This document shows positions 51,763 through 62,269 of a stretch of DNA of 64,000 nucleotides, piece after piece. The stretch lies in the NCBI RefSeq assembly GCF_029945535.1, contig NZ_JAQSCU010000010.1:381290-445289 (forward strand). Reading direction: 5' to 3'. Every line of letters begins with the position of its first letter. Position 1 is the first letter of the stretch. This DNA is from Methylotenera sp. GTDB lineage: Bacteria > Pseudomonadota > Gammaproteobacteria > Burkholderiales > Methylophilaceae. Under the pieces are notes generated by a model. That model worked only from the letters and a program-made list of their open reading frames with translations, was not told where the DNA came from and searched no databases. The position numbers were made by a program, and so were the translations under genes.

Positions 51763-52884
51763 ATGGCAACCGCACCTAAAGAAACGAACAAAGCTGCGCA
51801 AGAAGTGTTACTGCGTGTTGAAAATGTCACCAAAATTTACGATGGTACGGTCAAAGCCGTCGATGATGTTTCGCTCACAGTGATGAAAGGTGAAATCTTC
51901 GCGCTACTTGGCGGTTCAGGGTGCGGAAAGTCTACGCTACTGCGCATGATGGCTGGCTTTGAAACTCCCACAAAAGGCAAGATTTTTCTAGCAAATCAAG
52001 ATATTACTAATCTGCCACCGTTTCAACGTCCAATTAACATGATGTTTCAATCGTATGCCTTATTTCCGCATTTAAGCGTTTGGGAGAATGTAGCTTTTGG
52101 TTTGAAACGTGATGGTATGCCTAAAGATGAAATTGCCGACCGCGTTGAAAAAATGCTGAGTTTGGCGCAACTGAATAAATATGCAAAACGTAAACCGCAT
52201 CAACTCTCAGGTGGTCAGCAACAGCGTGTAGCATTAGTGCGTAGCTTGGCAAAACGTCCTCAATTATTGTTATTAGATGAACCTCTTGGTGCTTTAGATA
52301 AAAAGTTACGAGAAACCACGCAGCTTGAACTGGTGAATATTATTGAAGAAGTTGGCGTAACTTGTGTGCTAGTGACGCATGATCAAGAGGAAGCCATGAC
52401 TATGGCATCACGTATTGCCGTGATGAGCGAAGGTTACTTCTTGCAAGTGGGCGCGCCTGATGCCGTGTATGAAATGCCAAACAGTCGCAAAGTAGCTGAC
52501 TTCATTGGTAATGTGAATATATTCGAAGGTAAGATTGAAGAAGATGAACCTGACCATGTGACTGTGCGTTGCCCAGAGTGCGTGCATTATGTCGGGCATG
52601 GTGTTAGCGGGCATCCAGGTATGGATGTAGGTGTGGCTTTACGGCCTGAAAAAATTATGTTGTCTAAAGATAAACCGAATGGCGACTACAACTGGTGTGC
52701 TGGTGAAGTCATCGAGATTGTTTACTTTGGTGCCCACACCACTTATCACCTTAAACTTGATAGTGGCAAAGTAATCAAGGCGCAAGAGCTTAACAATACG
52801 CGTGACTTAAGTTGTGGTTTAACTTGGGGCGATCGTGCTTATGCAAGCTGGAATAATTTAGCAATGGTAGTGTTAACGCAATAA
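51763..52884 (+). CDS. potG: Putrescine ABC transporter ATPase
   Basis: 373 residues, close to PotG/SpuF. Walker A GGSGCGKST, Q-loop MFQSYALFPHL, signature LSGGQQQRVALVRSL, Walker B LLLLDEPLGALD and H-loop VTHDQEEAMTM. A C-terminal TOBE domain (about 275-370) includes VALRPEKIMLSKD. The short sequence VRCPECVHYVGHG contains two cysteines in the regulatory domain. It works with the permeases PotH and PotI, which follow after a 195-bp gap that contains a MITE-like element. Confidence 0.95.
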   Translation: MATAPKETNKAAQEVLLRVENVTKIYDGTVKAVDDVSLTVMKGEIFALLGGSGCGKSTLLRMMAGFETPTKGKIFLANQDITNLPPFQRPINMMFQSYALFPHLSVWENVAFGLKRDGMPKDEIADRVEKMLSLAQLNKYAKRKPHQLSGGQQQRVALVRSLAKRPQLLLLDEPLGALDKKLRETTQLELVNIIEEVGVTCVLVTHDQEEAMTMASRIAVMSEGYFLQVGAPDAVYEMPNSRKVADFIGNVNIFEGKIEEDEPDHVTVRCPECVHYVGHGVSGHPGMDVGVALRPEKIMLSKDKPNGDYNWCAGEVIEIVYFGAHTTYHLKLDSGKVIKAQELNNTRDLSCGLTWGDRAYASWNNLAMVVLTQ

Positions 52885-52898
52885 AAGGTTAACTAAAT

Positions 52899-53037
52899 GG
52901 CACCTCTATTAATTAAATTTTCGTCGTTATGCAGTGTTGCTCAAAAAAAATTATTCCTTATATATCAAATATATACTGCGTCATAATTTTTTATTCGCGC
53001 CTTGTCTAACTTAGAAACTTGAATAAATAGAGATGCC
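52899..53037. mobile_element. MITE-like palindromic element between potG and potH
   Basis: A 139-bp sequence whose ends are inverted repeats: GGCACCTCTATTAATTAAAT at the left and the complement of GGCATCTCTATTTATTCAAG at the right, with 20 of the outermost 24 bases matching. The centre is also symmetric (AAAAAATTAT ... ATAATTTTTT around TATATATCAAATATATA). There is no coding capacity and no obvious target-site duplication. It lies inside the potGHI operon and 42 bp before the potH start. Confidence 0.6.
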
Positions 53038-53079
53038 AAAAACTTTAATTTCATTAAGAGTTTATTAAGGAAAATTGCT

Positions 53080-53982
53080 ATGGCTAAAACATCGAGTTTC
53101 TTTACCAGTCTTTCAGCTGGGCGCCTTGCGGTTATTGGTGTTCCGTATTTCTGGTTTTTATTGCTTGCGGCTATCCCACTACTCATTGTGCTTAAAATTA
53201 GCCTGTCTGAAATGGAGTCAACTAGCATTTCAAACATGATAGATTGGAGCCATGGTTGGCCTAGGCTGACTTTAAATTTTGCCAGTTATCAGTTTCTTGC
53301 TACTGACTCGCTTTACATCAAAACATATATATCCTCCATTAAATATGCCCTGATTACCACTTTGTTATGTTTAGCCATTGGCTATCCATTTGCCTACTAC
53401 ATGGCGCGCTCACCTAAACATATGCAACCGACCTTGTTGATGCTGATTATGTTGCCGTTTTGGACATCATTTTTACTCCGTATCTATGCTTGGAAAACTT
53501 TATTGGTGAGTAACGGCGTCATCAATAACATACTTATCAGCATGCATATTATTGACACTCCAATTGAGATGATGAACAACTCATTTTCCTTGTTGTTAGG
53601 TATGGTGTATTCGTACTTACCGTTTATGATTTTGCCGCTATACGCTAATTTATCTAAGATGGATATGCGCTATCTAGAAGCCGCGTCTGACCTTGGCACC
53701 AGCCCATTTAAAGCGTTTTGGCTGATTACCGTACCGCTTTCAAAAGCGGGCATTATTGCAGGTTCAATGTTGGTATTTATTCCGGCAGTGGGTGAATATG
53801 TGATTCCTGAATTACTAGGCGGCTCAAGCACCTTAATGATAGGTCGCGTGCTATGGGATGAGTTCTTTAGTAATAATGACTGGCCAATGGCATCAGCCGT
53901 GGCGGTAGTGATGATATTGCTAATATTAGTGCCAATGGGTATTTACAATAAAGCGCAAGCTGAGCAAATGGAGGGTAAATAA
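53080..53982 (+). CDS. potH: Putrescine ABC transporter permease
   Basis: A 300-residue inner-membrane permease with six segments and the EAA loop near residues 195-220 (YLEAASDLGTSPFKAFWLITVPLSKAG). The central region MLPFWTSFLLRIYAWKTLLVSNGVIN is conserved in PotB/PotH. It has a good ribosome-binding site (AAGGAAAATTGCT before the ATG). Its stop overlaps the potI start (TAATG). E. coli PotH is 317 residues. Confidence 0.95.
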   Translation: MAKTSSFFTSLSAGRLAVIGVPYFWFLLLAAIPLLIVLKISLSEMESTSISNMIDWSHGWPRLTLNFASYQFLATDSLYIKTYISSIKYALITTLLCLAIGYPFAYYMARSPKHMQPTLLMLIMLPFWTSFLLRIYAWKTLLVSNGVINNILISMHIIDTPIEMMNNSFSLLLGMVYSYLPFMILPLYANLSKMDMRYLEAASDLGTSPFKAFWLITVPLSKAGIIAGSMLVFIPAVGEYVIPELLGGSSTLMIGRVLWDEFFSNNDWPMASAVAVVMILLILVPMGIYNKAQAEQMEGK

Positions 53983-54827
53983 TGAGCCAGGCATCTAATA
54001 AAGTATTTGCTAAAGGTTGGATGATTGCGGTCTATTTGTTCTTATATTTACCCATCATCACGCTGGTCGTATTTTCATTTAATGATTCAAAACTTGTGAC
54101 CGTTTGGTCGCACGCGAGCTTTCGCTGGTATGAGGCGCTTGCACAAGATTCTGACTTGATTTCAGCAGTGCTGCTATCGCTAGAAATTGCAGGCTTGTCT
54201 GCGTTAATGTCAGTGTTTTTCGGTACGTTTACCGCGTTTTCTTTAAATCGTTATAAGCGTTTTCAAGGACGTACACTGCTGACTTCTATGTCCAGCATGC
54301 CTTTGGTCATGCCAGATGTGATTGTGGGTTTGTCCTTGTTATTAATGATTGTTTCTGTGCAAAATTGGCTGGGTTTTCCAGAACGTGGATTGTTCACCAT
54401 TTTGCTAGGTCATGCATTATTAGGCACGGCTTATGCCGCGGTAGTAGTCACCTCACGTTTACGTGAAATGGACAGTAAATTAGATGAAGCAGCAATGGAC
54501 TTAGGTTGTAAGCCTTTGCAGGTGTTTACTTTAGTCACTTTCCCTTTGTTAGTACCTGCGTTAGTTTCTGCATTTTTACTGACATTTACACTGTCGTTTG
54601 ATGATGTGGTGTTGTCTTCATTCTTGTCTGGCCCTGGCTATTCAACTATGCCGATGGTGATTTTCTCACGCGCCAGATTAGGCTTGAACCCAACCATTAA
54701 CGCCGTTGCAACTGTGACGATTGTCGTGGTCACTATTGCGGTGATTGCCTCAAGCTTTTATACCTCGCACCAAGAGCGCAAACGTAAACGTGAAGAGGCG
54801 GAAGCCTACAGTGATAGCAATAAATAA
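53982..54827 (+). CDS. potI: Putrescine ABC transporter permease
   Basis: A 281-residue permease, the same length as E. coli PotI, with six hydrophobic segments and the EAA loop LDEAAMDLGCKPLQVFTLVTFPLL (near 165-190). TFTLSFDDVVLSSFLSGPGYSTMPMVIFSRARLGLNP is characteristic of PotI/PotC. The C-terminus is a basic and acidic tail (HQERKRKREEAEAYSDSNK). It is translationally coupled to potH by a shared base. Confidence 0.95.
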   Translation: MSQASNKVFAKGWMIAVYLFLYLPIITLVVFSFNDSKLVTVWSHASFRWYEALAQDSDLISAVLLSLEIAGLSALMSVFFGTFTAFSLNRYKRFQGRTLLTSMSSMPLVMPDVIVGLSLLLMIVSVQNWLGFPERGLFTILLGHALLGTAYAAVVVTSRLREMDSKLDEAAMDLGCKPLQVFTLVTFPLLVPALVSAFLLTFTLSFDDVVLSSFLSGPGYSTMPMVIFSRARLGLNPTINAVATVTIVVVTIAVIASSFYTSHQERKRKREEAEAYSDSNK

Positions 54828-54833
54828 AACCTC

Positions 54834-54905
54834 TAGGAGGGGCTTGTAACCCCGAAACTATGGTGCAATTATTGCCATCGTTTTCGCGGTCACAGACCGC
54901 TCCTA
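54834..54905. repeat. Composite palindrome of two inverted TAGGAG units
   Basis: Unit 1 is TAGGAGGGGCTTGTAACCCC (54834-54853) followed by GAAAC. Unit 2, inverted at 54881-54905, is related to it and reads TAGGAGCGGTCTGTGACCGC on the minus strand. The centre (ATGG-T-GCAATTATTGC-CAT) is symmetric as well. It occupies most of the 129-bp gap between potI and gabD. A single related hairpin with TAGGAGCG ends lies at 61054-61078. Confidence 0.7.
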
Positions 54906-54956
54906 CCAAACGAAACCAAACAAAAAATCAAACCAAGCCAAGCTAAGCAGAAAATC

Positions 54957-56417
54957 ATGTCAATTCAATTAAAGCATTCCGTATTACTCAAAAATAATCT
55001 TACCTTGCTCGCTGGGCAATGGGAGAGTGCAGATTCAGGTGAAACGATAAGTGTCACTAATCCTGCTACAGGCTTAGAGGTGGCTAAAGTGCCGCTTATG
55101 GGTCGCGCCGAAGCTGAGCGCGCGATTGTGGCTGCTGAAGCTGCTCAAAAGTCATGGAAAACGCTCACAGCGGCCGCACGTGCTGCCATACTCAAGCGCT
55201 GGTTTGATTTGATTATTCTGCACAAAGAAGATTTGGCGCAATTACTAACTGCTGAGCAAGGTAAGCCGCTAGCCGAAGCGCGCGGAGAGGTGAATTACGG
55301 CGCAAGCTTTATTGAATGGTTTGCCGAAGAAGCTAAACGTGTCTATGGTGAGACAATCCCTGCGCCTATGGGCGACCGTCGTTTATTGGTACTAAAACAA
55401 CCAATTGGTGTAACAGCCGCCATTACGCCATGGAATTTCCCCATTGCAATGATTACCCGTAAAGCGGGACCTGCGCTTGCTGCTGGTTGCAGCATGATAA
55501 TTAAACCTGCTGAACAGACACCTTTATGCGCCATTGCTTTAGCCGTATTGGCTGAAGAGGCTGGCGTGCCTAGCGGCGTGTTGCAAGTGATTACAGGCGA
55601 TGCACGCCAAATCGGCGCAGCCTTTTGTGAAAGCCCAGTAGTCGCCAAGCTTTCGTTCACAGGGTCAACGGAAGTCGGACGTATCTTAATGCGTCAATGC
55701 GCTGATACCATTAAAAAGCTATCTCTTGAATTGGGTGGTAATGCGCCATTCATCGTGTTTAACGATGCTGATTTAGATGCGGCAGTTGAAGGTGCCATGA
55801 TTAGTAAATACCGCAATGCTGGGCAGACTTGTGTTTGTTCAAACCGCTTGTTTGTGCAAGAGGGCGTGTACGATGCGTTCGCCAAAAAACTTGCAGTCAA
55901 AGTGGCTCAGCTCAAAGTGGGTGCGGGTACTGAAGAGGACGTAACCCAAGGCCCATTGATTGATGATGCAGCTATTGAGAAAGTCGAAAGCCATGTGGCA
56001 GATGCCGTTGCCAAAGGCGCAACGGTGATACAAGGTGGCAAGCGCCATACTTTAGGCGGTACATTCTTTGAGCCTACCGTGCTAGCAAATGTAAGCGATG
56101 ATGCTCTAATTTTTAGCGAAGAAACCTTTGGTCCTGTGGCGCCATTATTCCGCTTTAAGACAGATGCAGAAGTCATTGAATTAGCAAATCGCACTGAGTT
56201 TGGTTTAGCCTCTTATTTCTACAGCCGAGATATTGGCCGAATCTGGCGCGTAGCAGAGGCGCTTGAATATGGCATGGTAGGCGTAAACACTGGCATGATT
56301 TCCAATGAAGTTGCACCTTTTGGGGGCATTAAGCAATCAGGTCTGGGTCGCGAAGGTTCGCATCACGGCATTGATGAATATCTAGAACTGAAATATGTAT
56401 GTATGGCGGGGCTATAA
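54957..56417 (+). CDS. gabD: Succinate-semialdehyde dehydrogenase
   Basis: 486 residues, typical GabD length. It oxidises succinate semialdehyde (from GABA) to succinate with NAD(P). The catalytic cysteine is in YRNAGQTCVCSNRLFV (near residue 290), the general base glutamate in LELGGNAPFIVFNDADLD, and the substrate region AITPWNFPIAMITRKAGPALAAGC. The C-terminus PFGGIKQSGLGREGSHHGIDEYLELKYVC is diagnostic. puuC follows immediately (1 bp gap), so the genes are coupled. Confidence 0.95.
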   Translation: MSIQLKHSVLLKNNLTLLAGQWESADSGETISVTNPATGLEVAKVPLMGRAEAERAIVAAEAAQKSWKTLTAAARAAILKRWFDLIILHKEDLAQLLTAEQGKPLAEARGEVNYGASFIEWFAEEAKRVYGETIPAPMGDRRLLVLKQPIGVTAAITPWNFPIAMITRKAGPALAAGCSMIIKPAEQTPLCAIALAVLAEEAGVPSGVLQVITGDARQIGAAFCESPVVAKLSFTGSTEVGRILMRQCADTIKKLSLELGGNAPFIVFNDADLDAAVEGAMISKYRNAGQTCVCSNRLFVQEGVYDAFAKKLAVKVAQLKVGAGTEEDVTQGPLIDDAAIEKVESHVADAVAKGATVIQGGKRHTLGGTFFEPTVLANVSDDALIFSEETFGPVAPLFRFKTDAEVIELANRTEFGLASYFYSRDIGRIWRVAEALEYGMVGVNTGMISNEVAPFGGIKQSGLGREGSHHGIDEYLELKYVCMAGL

Positions 56418-56418
56418 C

Positions 56419-57912
56419 ATGACAGAGATTAAAATTGATTGGCATGAAAGAGCGAAAGATTTAAGAATTGACGGACGTGCTTTCATTGATGGCGAACGTG
56501 TGGATGCACTTGATGGCAGTACCTTTGAATGTTTCTCACCGATTGACGGTCGCAAATTAGCCGATGTTGCCAGCAGTAAAGCGACAGATGTAGATCGTGC
56601 CGTTGTTGCAGCACGTGCTGCTTTTAAAGATAGACGTTGGGCTGGCTTATCTCCTCGCGAACGCAAGCAAACGATGATACGCTTTGCTGACTTGGTATTA
56701 GCACACAAAGCGGAGTTGGCCTTATTAGAAACGCTGGACATGGGCAAACCTATTTCTGCAAGCTTGAGTGTAGATGTTAATTCCGCTGCAAATAGTTTGC
56801 GCTGGTTTGGTGAGGCGATTGACAAAGTCTACGATGAAATTGCACCAACGGCAGACCATACACTAGCCATGATTACGCGCGAGCCAATTGGCGTAGTTGG
56901 CGCAATCGTGCCATGGAATTACCCGATTTTAATGGCTTGCTGGAAGATTGCACCCGCCTTGGCTTCAGGCAATAGCATCGTGCTTAAGCCTTCTGAAAAG
57001 TCGCCACTTACGGCGCTAAGACTTGGTGATTTGGCGATAGAAGCTGGTATACCCAAAGGAGTGCTGAATGTAGTACCAGGCTTTGGCCCAGAGGCAGGAA
57101 CGCCGTTAGCGATGCATATGGATGTTGACTGCATCGCCTTTACAGGCTCAACAGGCGTGGGTAAGAAAATCCAAATCATGGCAGGGCAAAGCAACCTCAA
57201 GCGTGCATGGTGCGAACTAGGTGGTAAATCACCCAATATCGTATTTGCAGATTGCAAGGATTTGGATAAAGCTGCTGCGGCTTCCATAGGTTCTATTTTT
57301 TACAATCAGGGCGAAAGCTGTAATGCGCCTTCGCGTTTGCTGATTGAGCGTTCAATTAAAGATGAGTTTGTTAAAAAGCTACTGAATAATTTGCCTGATT
57401 ATCAACCAGGTGATCCGTTAGATGCCAATACCACCATGGGTGCGATCGTGGATTGTGGACAAATGGAAAATGTACTGAAATACATAGAAAGTGGTAAAGC
57501 CCAAGGTGCCAAGCTTCGCGCTGGCGGTGAACGTGTATTAAGTGAAACGGGTGGTTTTTACATTAGCCCGACCGTGTTTGATGATGTGACTAATGACATG
57601 AAAATCGCCGCTGAAGAGATTTTTGGCCCAGTGCTTTCAATCATTGTTTTTGATACAGAAGAAGAGGCGATTGCTATCGCCAATGACACAGAATATGGTC
57701 TTGCTGCAGCTGTTTGGACACAAGACCTGACGCGCGCGCACATGGTGTCACGCGCCCTGCGCGCAGGTACGGTGCATGTGAATAGTTATGACGAAGACGA
57801 TATTACTGTGCCTTTTGGTGGTTATAAACAATCTGGTAATGGTCGTGATAAATCTCTACATGCATTGGAAAAATATACTGAGCTTAAAACGACTTGGATA
57901 CGATTAATTTAA
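56419..57912 (+). CDS. puuC: Gamma-glutamyl-gamma-aminobutyraldehyde dehydrogenase
   Basis: 497 residues from the ATG at 56419 (MTEIKIDWHERAKDLR), which has GGCGGGG 7 bases upstream and lies 1 bp after the gabD stop. A start 8 codons earlier inside gabD is less likely. It is close to E. coli PuuC (495): LLETLDMGKPISASLSVDV, AIVPWNYPILMACWKIAPALA, catalytic Cys in FYNQGESCNAPSRLL, and the end GGYKQSGNGRDKSLHALEKYTELKTTWI. It oxidises the gamma-glutamylated aldehyde to gamma-glutamyl-GABA for PuuD. Confidence 0.94.
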   Translation: MTEIKIDWHERAKDLRIDGRAFIDGERVDALDGSTFECFSPIDGRKLADVASSKATDVDRAVVAARAAFKDRRWAGLSPRERKQTMIRFADLVLAHKAELALLETLDMGKPISASLSVDVNSAANSLRWFGEAIDKVYDEIAPTADHTLAMITREPIGVVGAIVPWNYPILMACWKIAPALASGNSIVLKPSEKSPLTALRLGDLAIEAGIPKGVLNVVPGFGPEAGTPLAMHMDVDCIAFTGSTGVGKKIQIMAGQSNLKRAWCELGGKSPNIVFADCKDLDKAAAASIGSIFYNQGESCNAPSRLLIERSIKDEFVKKLLNNLPDYQPGDPLDANTTMGAIVDCGQMENVLKYIESGKAQGAKLRAGGERVLSETGGFYISPTVFDDVTNDMKIAAEEIFGPVLSIIVFDTEEEAIAIANDTEYGLAAAVWTQDLTRAHMVSRALRAGTVHVNSYDEDDITVPFGGYKQSGNGRDKSLHALEKYTELKTTWIRLI

Positions 57913-57974
57913 TACGATAAAACTATAGTTATAAAAACCTACAGTTACAAAAAACTAGATGTAAGGACGAGAAC

Positions 57975-59258
57975 ATGAGCAACACAACAATCACCAATCA
58001 AGATCTACACAACAGACGTTTGGTCGCCACGCCACGCGGCATAGGCGTGATGGCCAACTTCTTTATTGAGCGTGCGCTTAACTCTGAGGTATGGGATGTT
58101 GAAGGTAAGCGTTATATCGACTTTGCAGGTGGTATTGCTGTATTAAATACTGGGCACAGACACCCAAAGATAGTGGCTGCTATTGAAGCGCAACTAAAAC
58201 AGTTTACCCATACTTGCTACCAAGTGCTGCCGTATGAAAGCTATGTCACATTGGCTGAGCGTATTAATGCGTTAACACCAGGCAAACACGCTAAGAAAAC
58301 CTGTTTTTTCTCAAGTGGTGCAGAAGCCCTAGAAAACGCTATTAAAATTGCACGTGCAAGTACTGGACGCCCAGGCATTGTTGCCTTTGCTGGCGCATTT
58401 CATGGCCGCACGATTATGACCAGCGCGATGACAGGCAAGGTTTCACCTTATAAAATCGGTTTTGGGCCATTCCCCGCTGAGATATATCACATACCATTTC
58501 CAATTGATTTGCATGGTGTCAGCGTTGAAGATTCTATCAATGCGTTGCACTTGCTATTCAAGGCTGATATTGATCCTAAGCGCGTTGCCGCAATTGTGAT
58601 TGAGCCCGTGCAAGGTGAGGGTGGCTTTTATGCCGCGCCACCAGCTTTAATGCAAGCGTTACGCAAAGAGTGCGATGAGCATGGCATTTTGCTGATTTAT
58701 GATGAAGTGCAAACTGGTTTTGGTCGTACTGGTAAGTTATTTGCGGCAGAACATTATGACGTGATACCAGACATCATTACGATGGCAAAAAGCTTAGCCG
58801 GTGGTACTACTTTATCTGCGGTTTGCGGTAAAGCTGAAGTGATGGATGGTCCTGCACCGGGTGGTTTAGGTGGAACTTACGCAGGCAACCCATTAGCCAT
58901 TGCAGCCTCTCACGCAGTACTGGATATTATTGAAGAAGAAAAGTTAGTTGAGCGTGCGAATGTGTTGGGCTCGAAACTCACTGCACGTCTTAAAGCCGCG
59001 CAAGCTAAAGTGCCTGCAATTAAAGATGTACGCGGCTTGGGCTCTATGATTGCCGCTGAGTTTTTTGATCCAATTACCAATGAGCCGTCTATGGATGCAG
59101 TAAAACGTGTGCAGCAAGCGGCGTTAGCTGAAGGCTTGATACTGCTGACTTGCGGCGTTTATGGTAATGCCATTCGCTTTCTGTATCCATTGACAATTCA
59201 AGACGAAATATTTGATGAGGCGCTTGATATTATTGATAGAGCATTGGCTAAAGCTTGA
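57975..59258 (+). CDS. gabT: 4-aminobutyrate aminotransferase
   Basis: 427 residues, like E. coli GabT (426). A class III PLP enzyme that moves the amino group of GABA to 2-oxoglutarate, yielding succinate semialdehyde for GabD. Motifs: FFSSGAEALENAIKIARASTGRPGI, FHGRTIMTSAMTGK, LLIYDEVQTGFGRTG, and the PLP lysine in IITMAKSLAGGTTLSAV (near residue 268). The GGTYAGNPLA sequence is typical of GabT and PuuE. It is the last gene of the polyamine cluster, 62 bp after puuC. PuuE is an alternative name, since the two are close paralogues in E. coli. Confidence 0.94.
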   Translation: MSNTTITNQDLHNRRLVATPRGIGVMANFFIERALNSEVWDVEGKRYIDFAGGIAVLNTGHRHPKIVAAIEAQLKQFTHTCYQVLPYESYVTLAERINALTPGKHAKKTCFFSSGAEALENAIKIARASTGRPGIVAFAGAFHGRTIMTSAMTGKVSPYKIGFGPFPAEIYHIPFPIDLHGVSVEDSINALHLLFKADIDPKRVAAIVIEPVQGEGGFYAAPPALMQALRKECDEHGILLIYDEVQTGFGRTGKLFAAEHYDVIPDIITMAKSLAGGTTLSAVCGKAEVMDGPAPGGLGGTYAGNPLAIAASHAVLDIIEEEKLVERANVLGSKLTARLKAAQAKVPAIKDVRGLGSMIAAEFFDPITNEPSMDAVKRVQQAALAEGLILLTCGVYGNAIRFLYPLTIQDEIFDEALDIIDRALAKA

Positions 59259-59340
59259 TTTCAGCAAGCTAATTCTGTGAATTAGTGGGTACGCTACTCC
59301 AAAGAAGCAACGTACTCGCTATAATAGAATTCAAATCAGC

Positions 59341-59385
59341 GTCAATTTTTACTGAGTTAATTTTTACCGTATTAACTTTTACTAA
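59341..59385 (+). repeat. Three tandem 15-bp repeats upstream of pgm
   Basis: GTCAATTTTTACTGA, GTTAATTTTTACCGT and ATTAACTTTTACTAA are three consecutive units that agree at most positions. They end 19 bp before the pgm start. They may be regulatory or a slippage product. Confidence 0.75.
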
Positions 59386-59395
59386 AGTATTCTAG

Positions 59396-61045
<1,650 letters not shown>

Positions 61046-61053
61046 TTTTACTC

Positions 61054-61078
61054 TAGGAGCGGCGATGCGTCGCTCCTA
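61054..61078. terminator. Hairpin between convergent pgm and protease genes
   Basis: TAGGAGCGGCG and CGTCGCTCCTA pair over 11 bp (one G-U) around ATG, 8 bp after the pgm stop and 5 bp before the stop of the minus-strand gene. Its ends match the TAGGAGCG units at 54834-54905, so it is likely both a dispersed repeat and a terminator. Confidence 0.65.
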
Positions 61079-61083
61079 AAAAG

Positions 61084-61557
61084 TTAATCTACCTGCTTAA
61101 TCGTCATCTCGCCTTTATAAAGCCTAACATCCATACGGTTTAGAAACGACATGCCGAGTAGCACGTCGCCATCAAGCCCAGGTGCAATCATTGCTGATAC
61201 ATCCTTGGCGTCCACGCCGCCTAGTTTGACGGAATGCAAACGCACCATATAGCCAACGCTATCGCCATTAGCCGTATTGGTGCGGATGGCGTCTATGCTG
61301 CTCAATTTAAGTTTGTCTGCAATATTCTGTGAAATTGCAACACCAGTGGCGCCAGTATCAACCAGCACATTGACTTTTTCACCGTTGATAAGTGCTTCCG
61401 CTCGATAATGGCCATCTAGACCACGCTTTAATACGACCGTGCTATTCTCACCTAAGCGGTTAATTTTATTAGGATTTTGAATGTTATCCGACAAGTAATA
61501 GATAGTGCTTGCTAGCGCTATCCAAATGGCGGCTATAAGAATAGTATTTTTAGACAT
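61084..61557 (-). CDS. Membrane-anchored retropepsin-like aspartic protease (clan AA)
   Basis: 157 residues. One N-terminal transmembrane segment (ILIAAIWIALASTIYYL) is followed by a periplasmic retropepsin-like domain with the active-site motif VDTGATGVAIS (Asp near residue 67) and the second flap region DVLLGMSFLNRMDV. This is the TIGR02281-type family found widely in proteobacteria; the substrate is unknown. It starts 20 bp after the DUF3307 gene and ends the three-gene iscX-DUF3307-protease unit. Confidence 0.9.
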   Translation of the reverse strand: MSKNTILIAAIWIALASTIYYLSDNIQNPNKINRLGENSTVVLKRGLDGHYRAEALINGEKVNVLVDTGATGVAISQNIADKLKLSSIDAIRTNTANGDSVGYMVRLHSVKLGGVDAKDVSAMIAPGLDGDVLLGMSFLNRMDVRLYKGEMTIKQVD

Positions 61558-61577
61558 ACTATTCTTATTGGGGCTAA

Positions 61578-61952
61578 TTAAGCCGTTGCAATAGGCTTAA
61601 ATGCAATCGCGACTAATGCAAAGTAAGTAAGATGGTGCAGAAGTTGATCGAAACCCAATAAAATCCAAAACCACTCGCTATTATCAGGCTTAAGGTCGTA
61701 GCGTTTACCCGCATTCATTTTTGCCCAATCAATATGGTAATGAATTGCGGCATCTGCTAGTGCGTATACCCACGCACCTGCGCCTAGCCAAAAGGCAAAG
61801 ATGATGAATGTACCAGCACCATGCAATGCTGCATGCGCTAAGCCGCCAGCATGACCGTAAGTGCCTTTATTGCGATACATCCACGGGTTAGCTTGCAATG
61901 GAAAGTCGCAGATAAAGTGTTTTACAAACAAGAATATTAAGGCCTCGAGCAT
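61578..61952 (-). CDS. DUF3307 membrane protein
   Basis: 124 residues with three or four hydrophobic segments and DUF3307 landmarks: FVKHFICDFPLQ, the histidine-rich GHAGGLAHAALHGAG, ADAAIHYHIDWAKMN and GFDQLLHHLTYFALV. Conserved histidines suggest a metal-dependent membrane hydrolase, but no activity is established. It sits between iscX and the retropepsin-like gene on the minus strand, 17 bp after iscX. Confidence 0.88.
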   Translation of the reverse strand: MLEALIFLFVKHFICDFPLQANPWMYRNKGTYGHAGGLAHAALHGAGTFIIFAFWLGAGAWVYALADAAIHYHIDWAKMNAGKRYDLKPDNSEWFWILLGFDQLLHHLTYFALVAIAFKPIATA

Positions 61953-61969
61953 ATGAATTAAGCTGAAAA

Positions 61970-62164
61970 TTATTCAGCTTCGTCAATCCAAGCCAGTTGT
62001 ATGGCTTCTAATATTTTTTCACCGCAATGCTCTGGTAAGTCATTAAAGCCATCAAGCGCCATTACCCATTCCATTAAATCGGTAAAACGTACTGTTTTCG
62101 GATCAATATCTGGATGTGTATCGTAAAGCGACTCGGCGATTCTTAAGCTGTCGGTCCATTTCAT
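61970..62164 (-). CDS. iscX: Iron-sulfur assembly protein IscX
   Basis: 64 residues, near the length of E. coli IscX (66), and almost alignable throughout: [34 protein letters not shown] and [15 protein letters not shown]. It is an acidic helical protein that binds IscS and iron and tunes Fe-S assembly. Here it is separate from any isc operon visible in the window. Confidence 0.95.
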   Translation of the reverse strand: MKWTDSLRIAESLYDTHPDIDPKTVRFTDLMEWVMALDGFNDLPEHCGEKILEAIQLAWIDEAE

Positions 62165-62269
62165 GTGCGTTATTCCAAAGATGATTAAGTTAATTTATAG
62201 CTTATTTATATTATAGCTTGCTACAAGTAAGCAACTAAATCTTTTGCCTTTAATCTTATTGCTTGCGCG

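Noticed and set aside
4076-59258. A horizontally acquired genomic island covering the polyamine genes
   Set aside because: Base composition and codon use look the same as in the housekeeping genes in between (nrdAB, metE, pgm), and there is no integrase, tRNA edge or flanking repeat.
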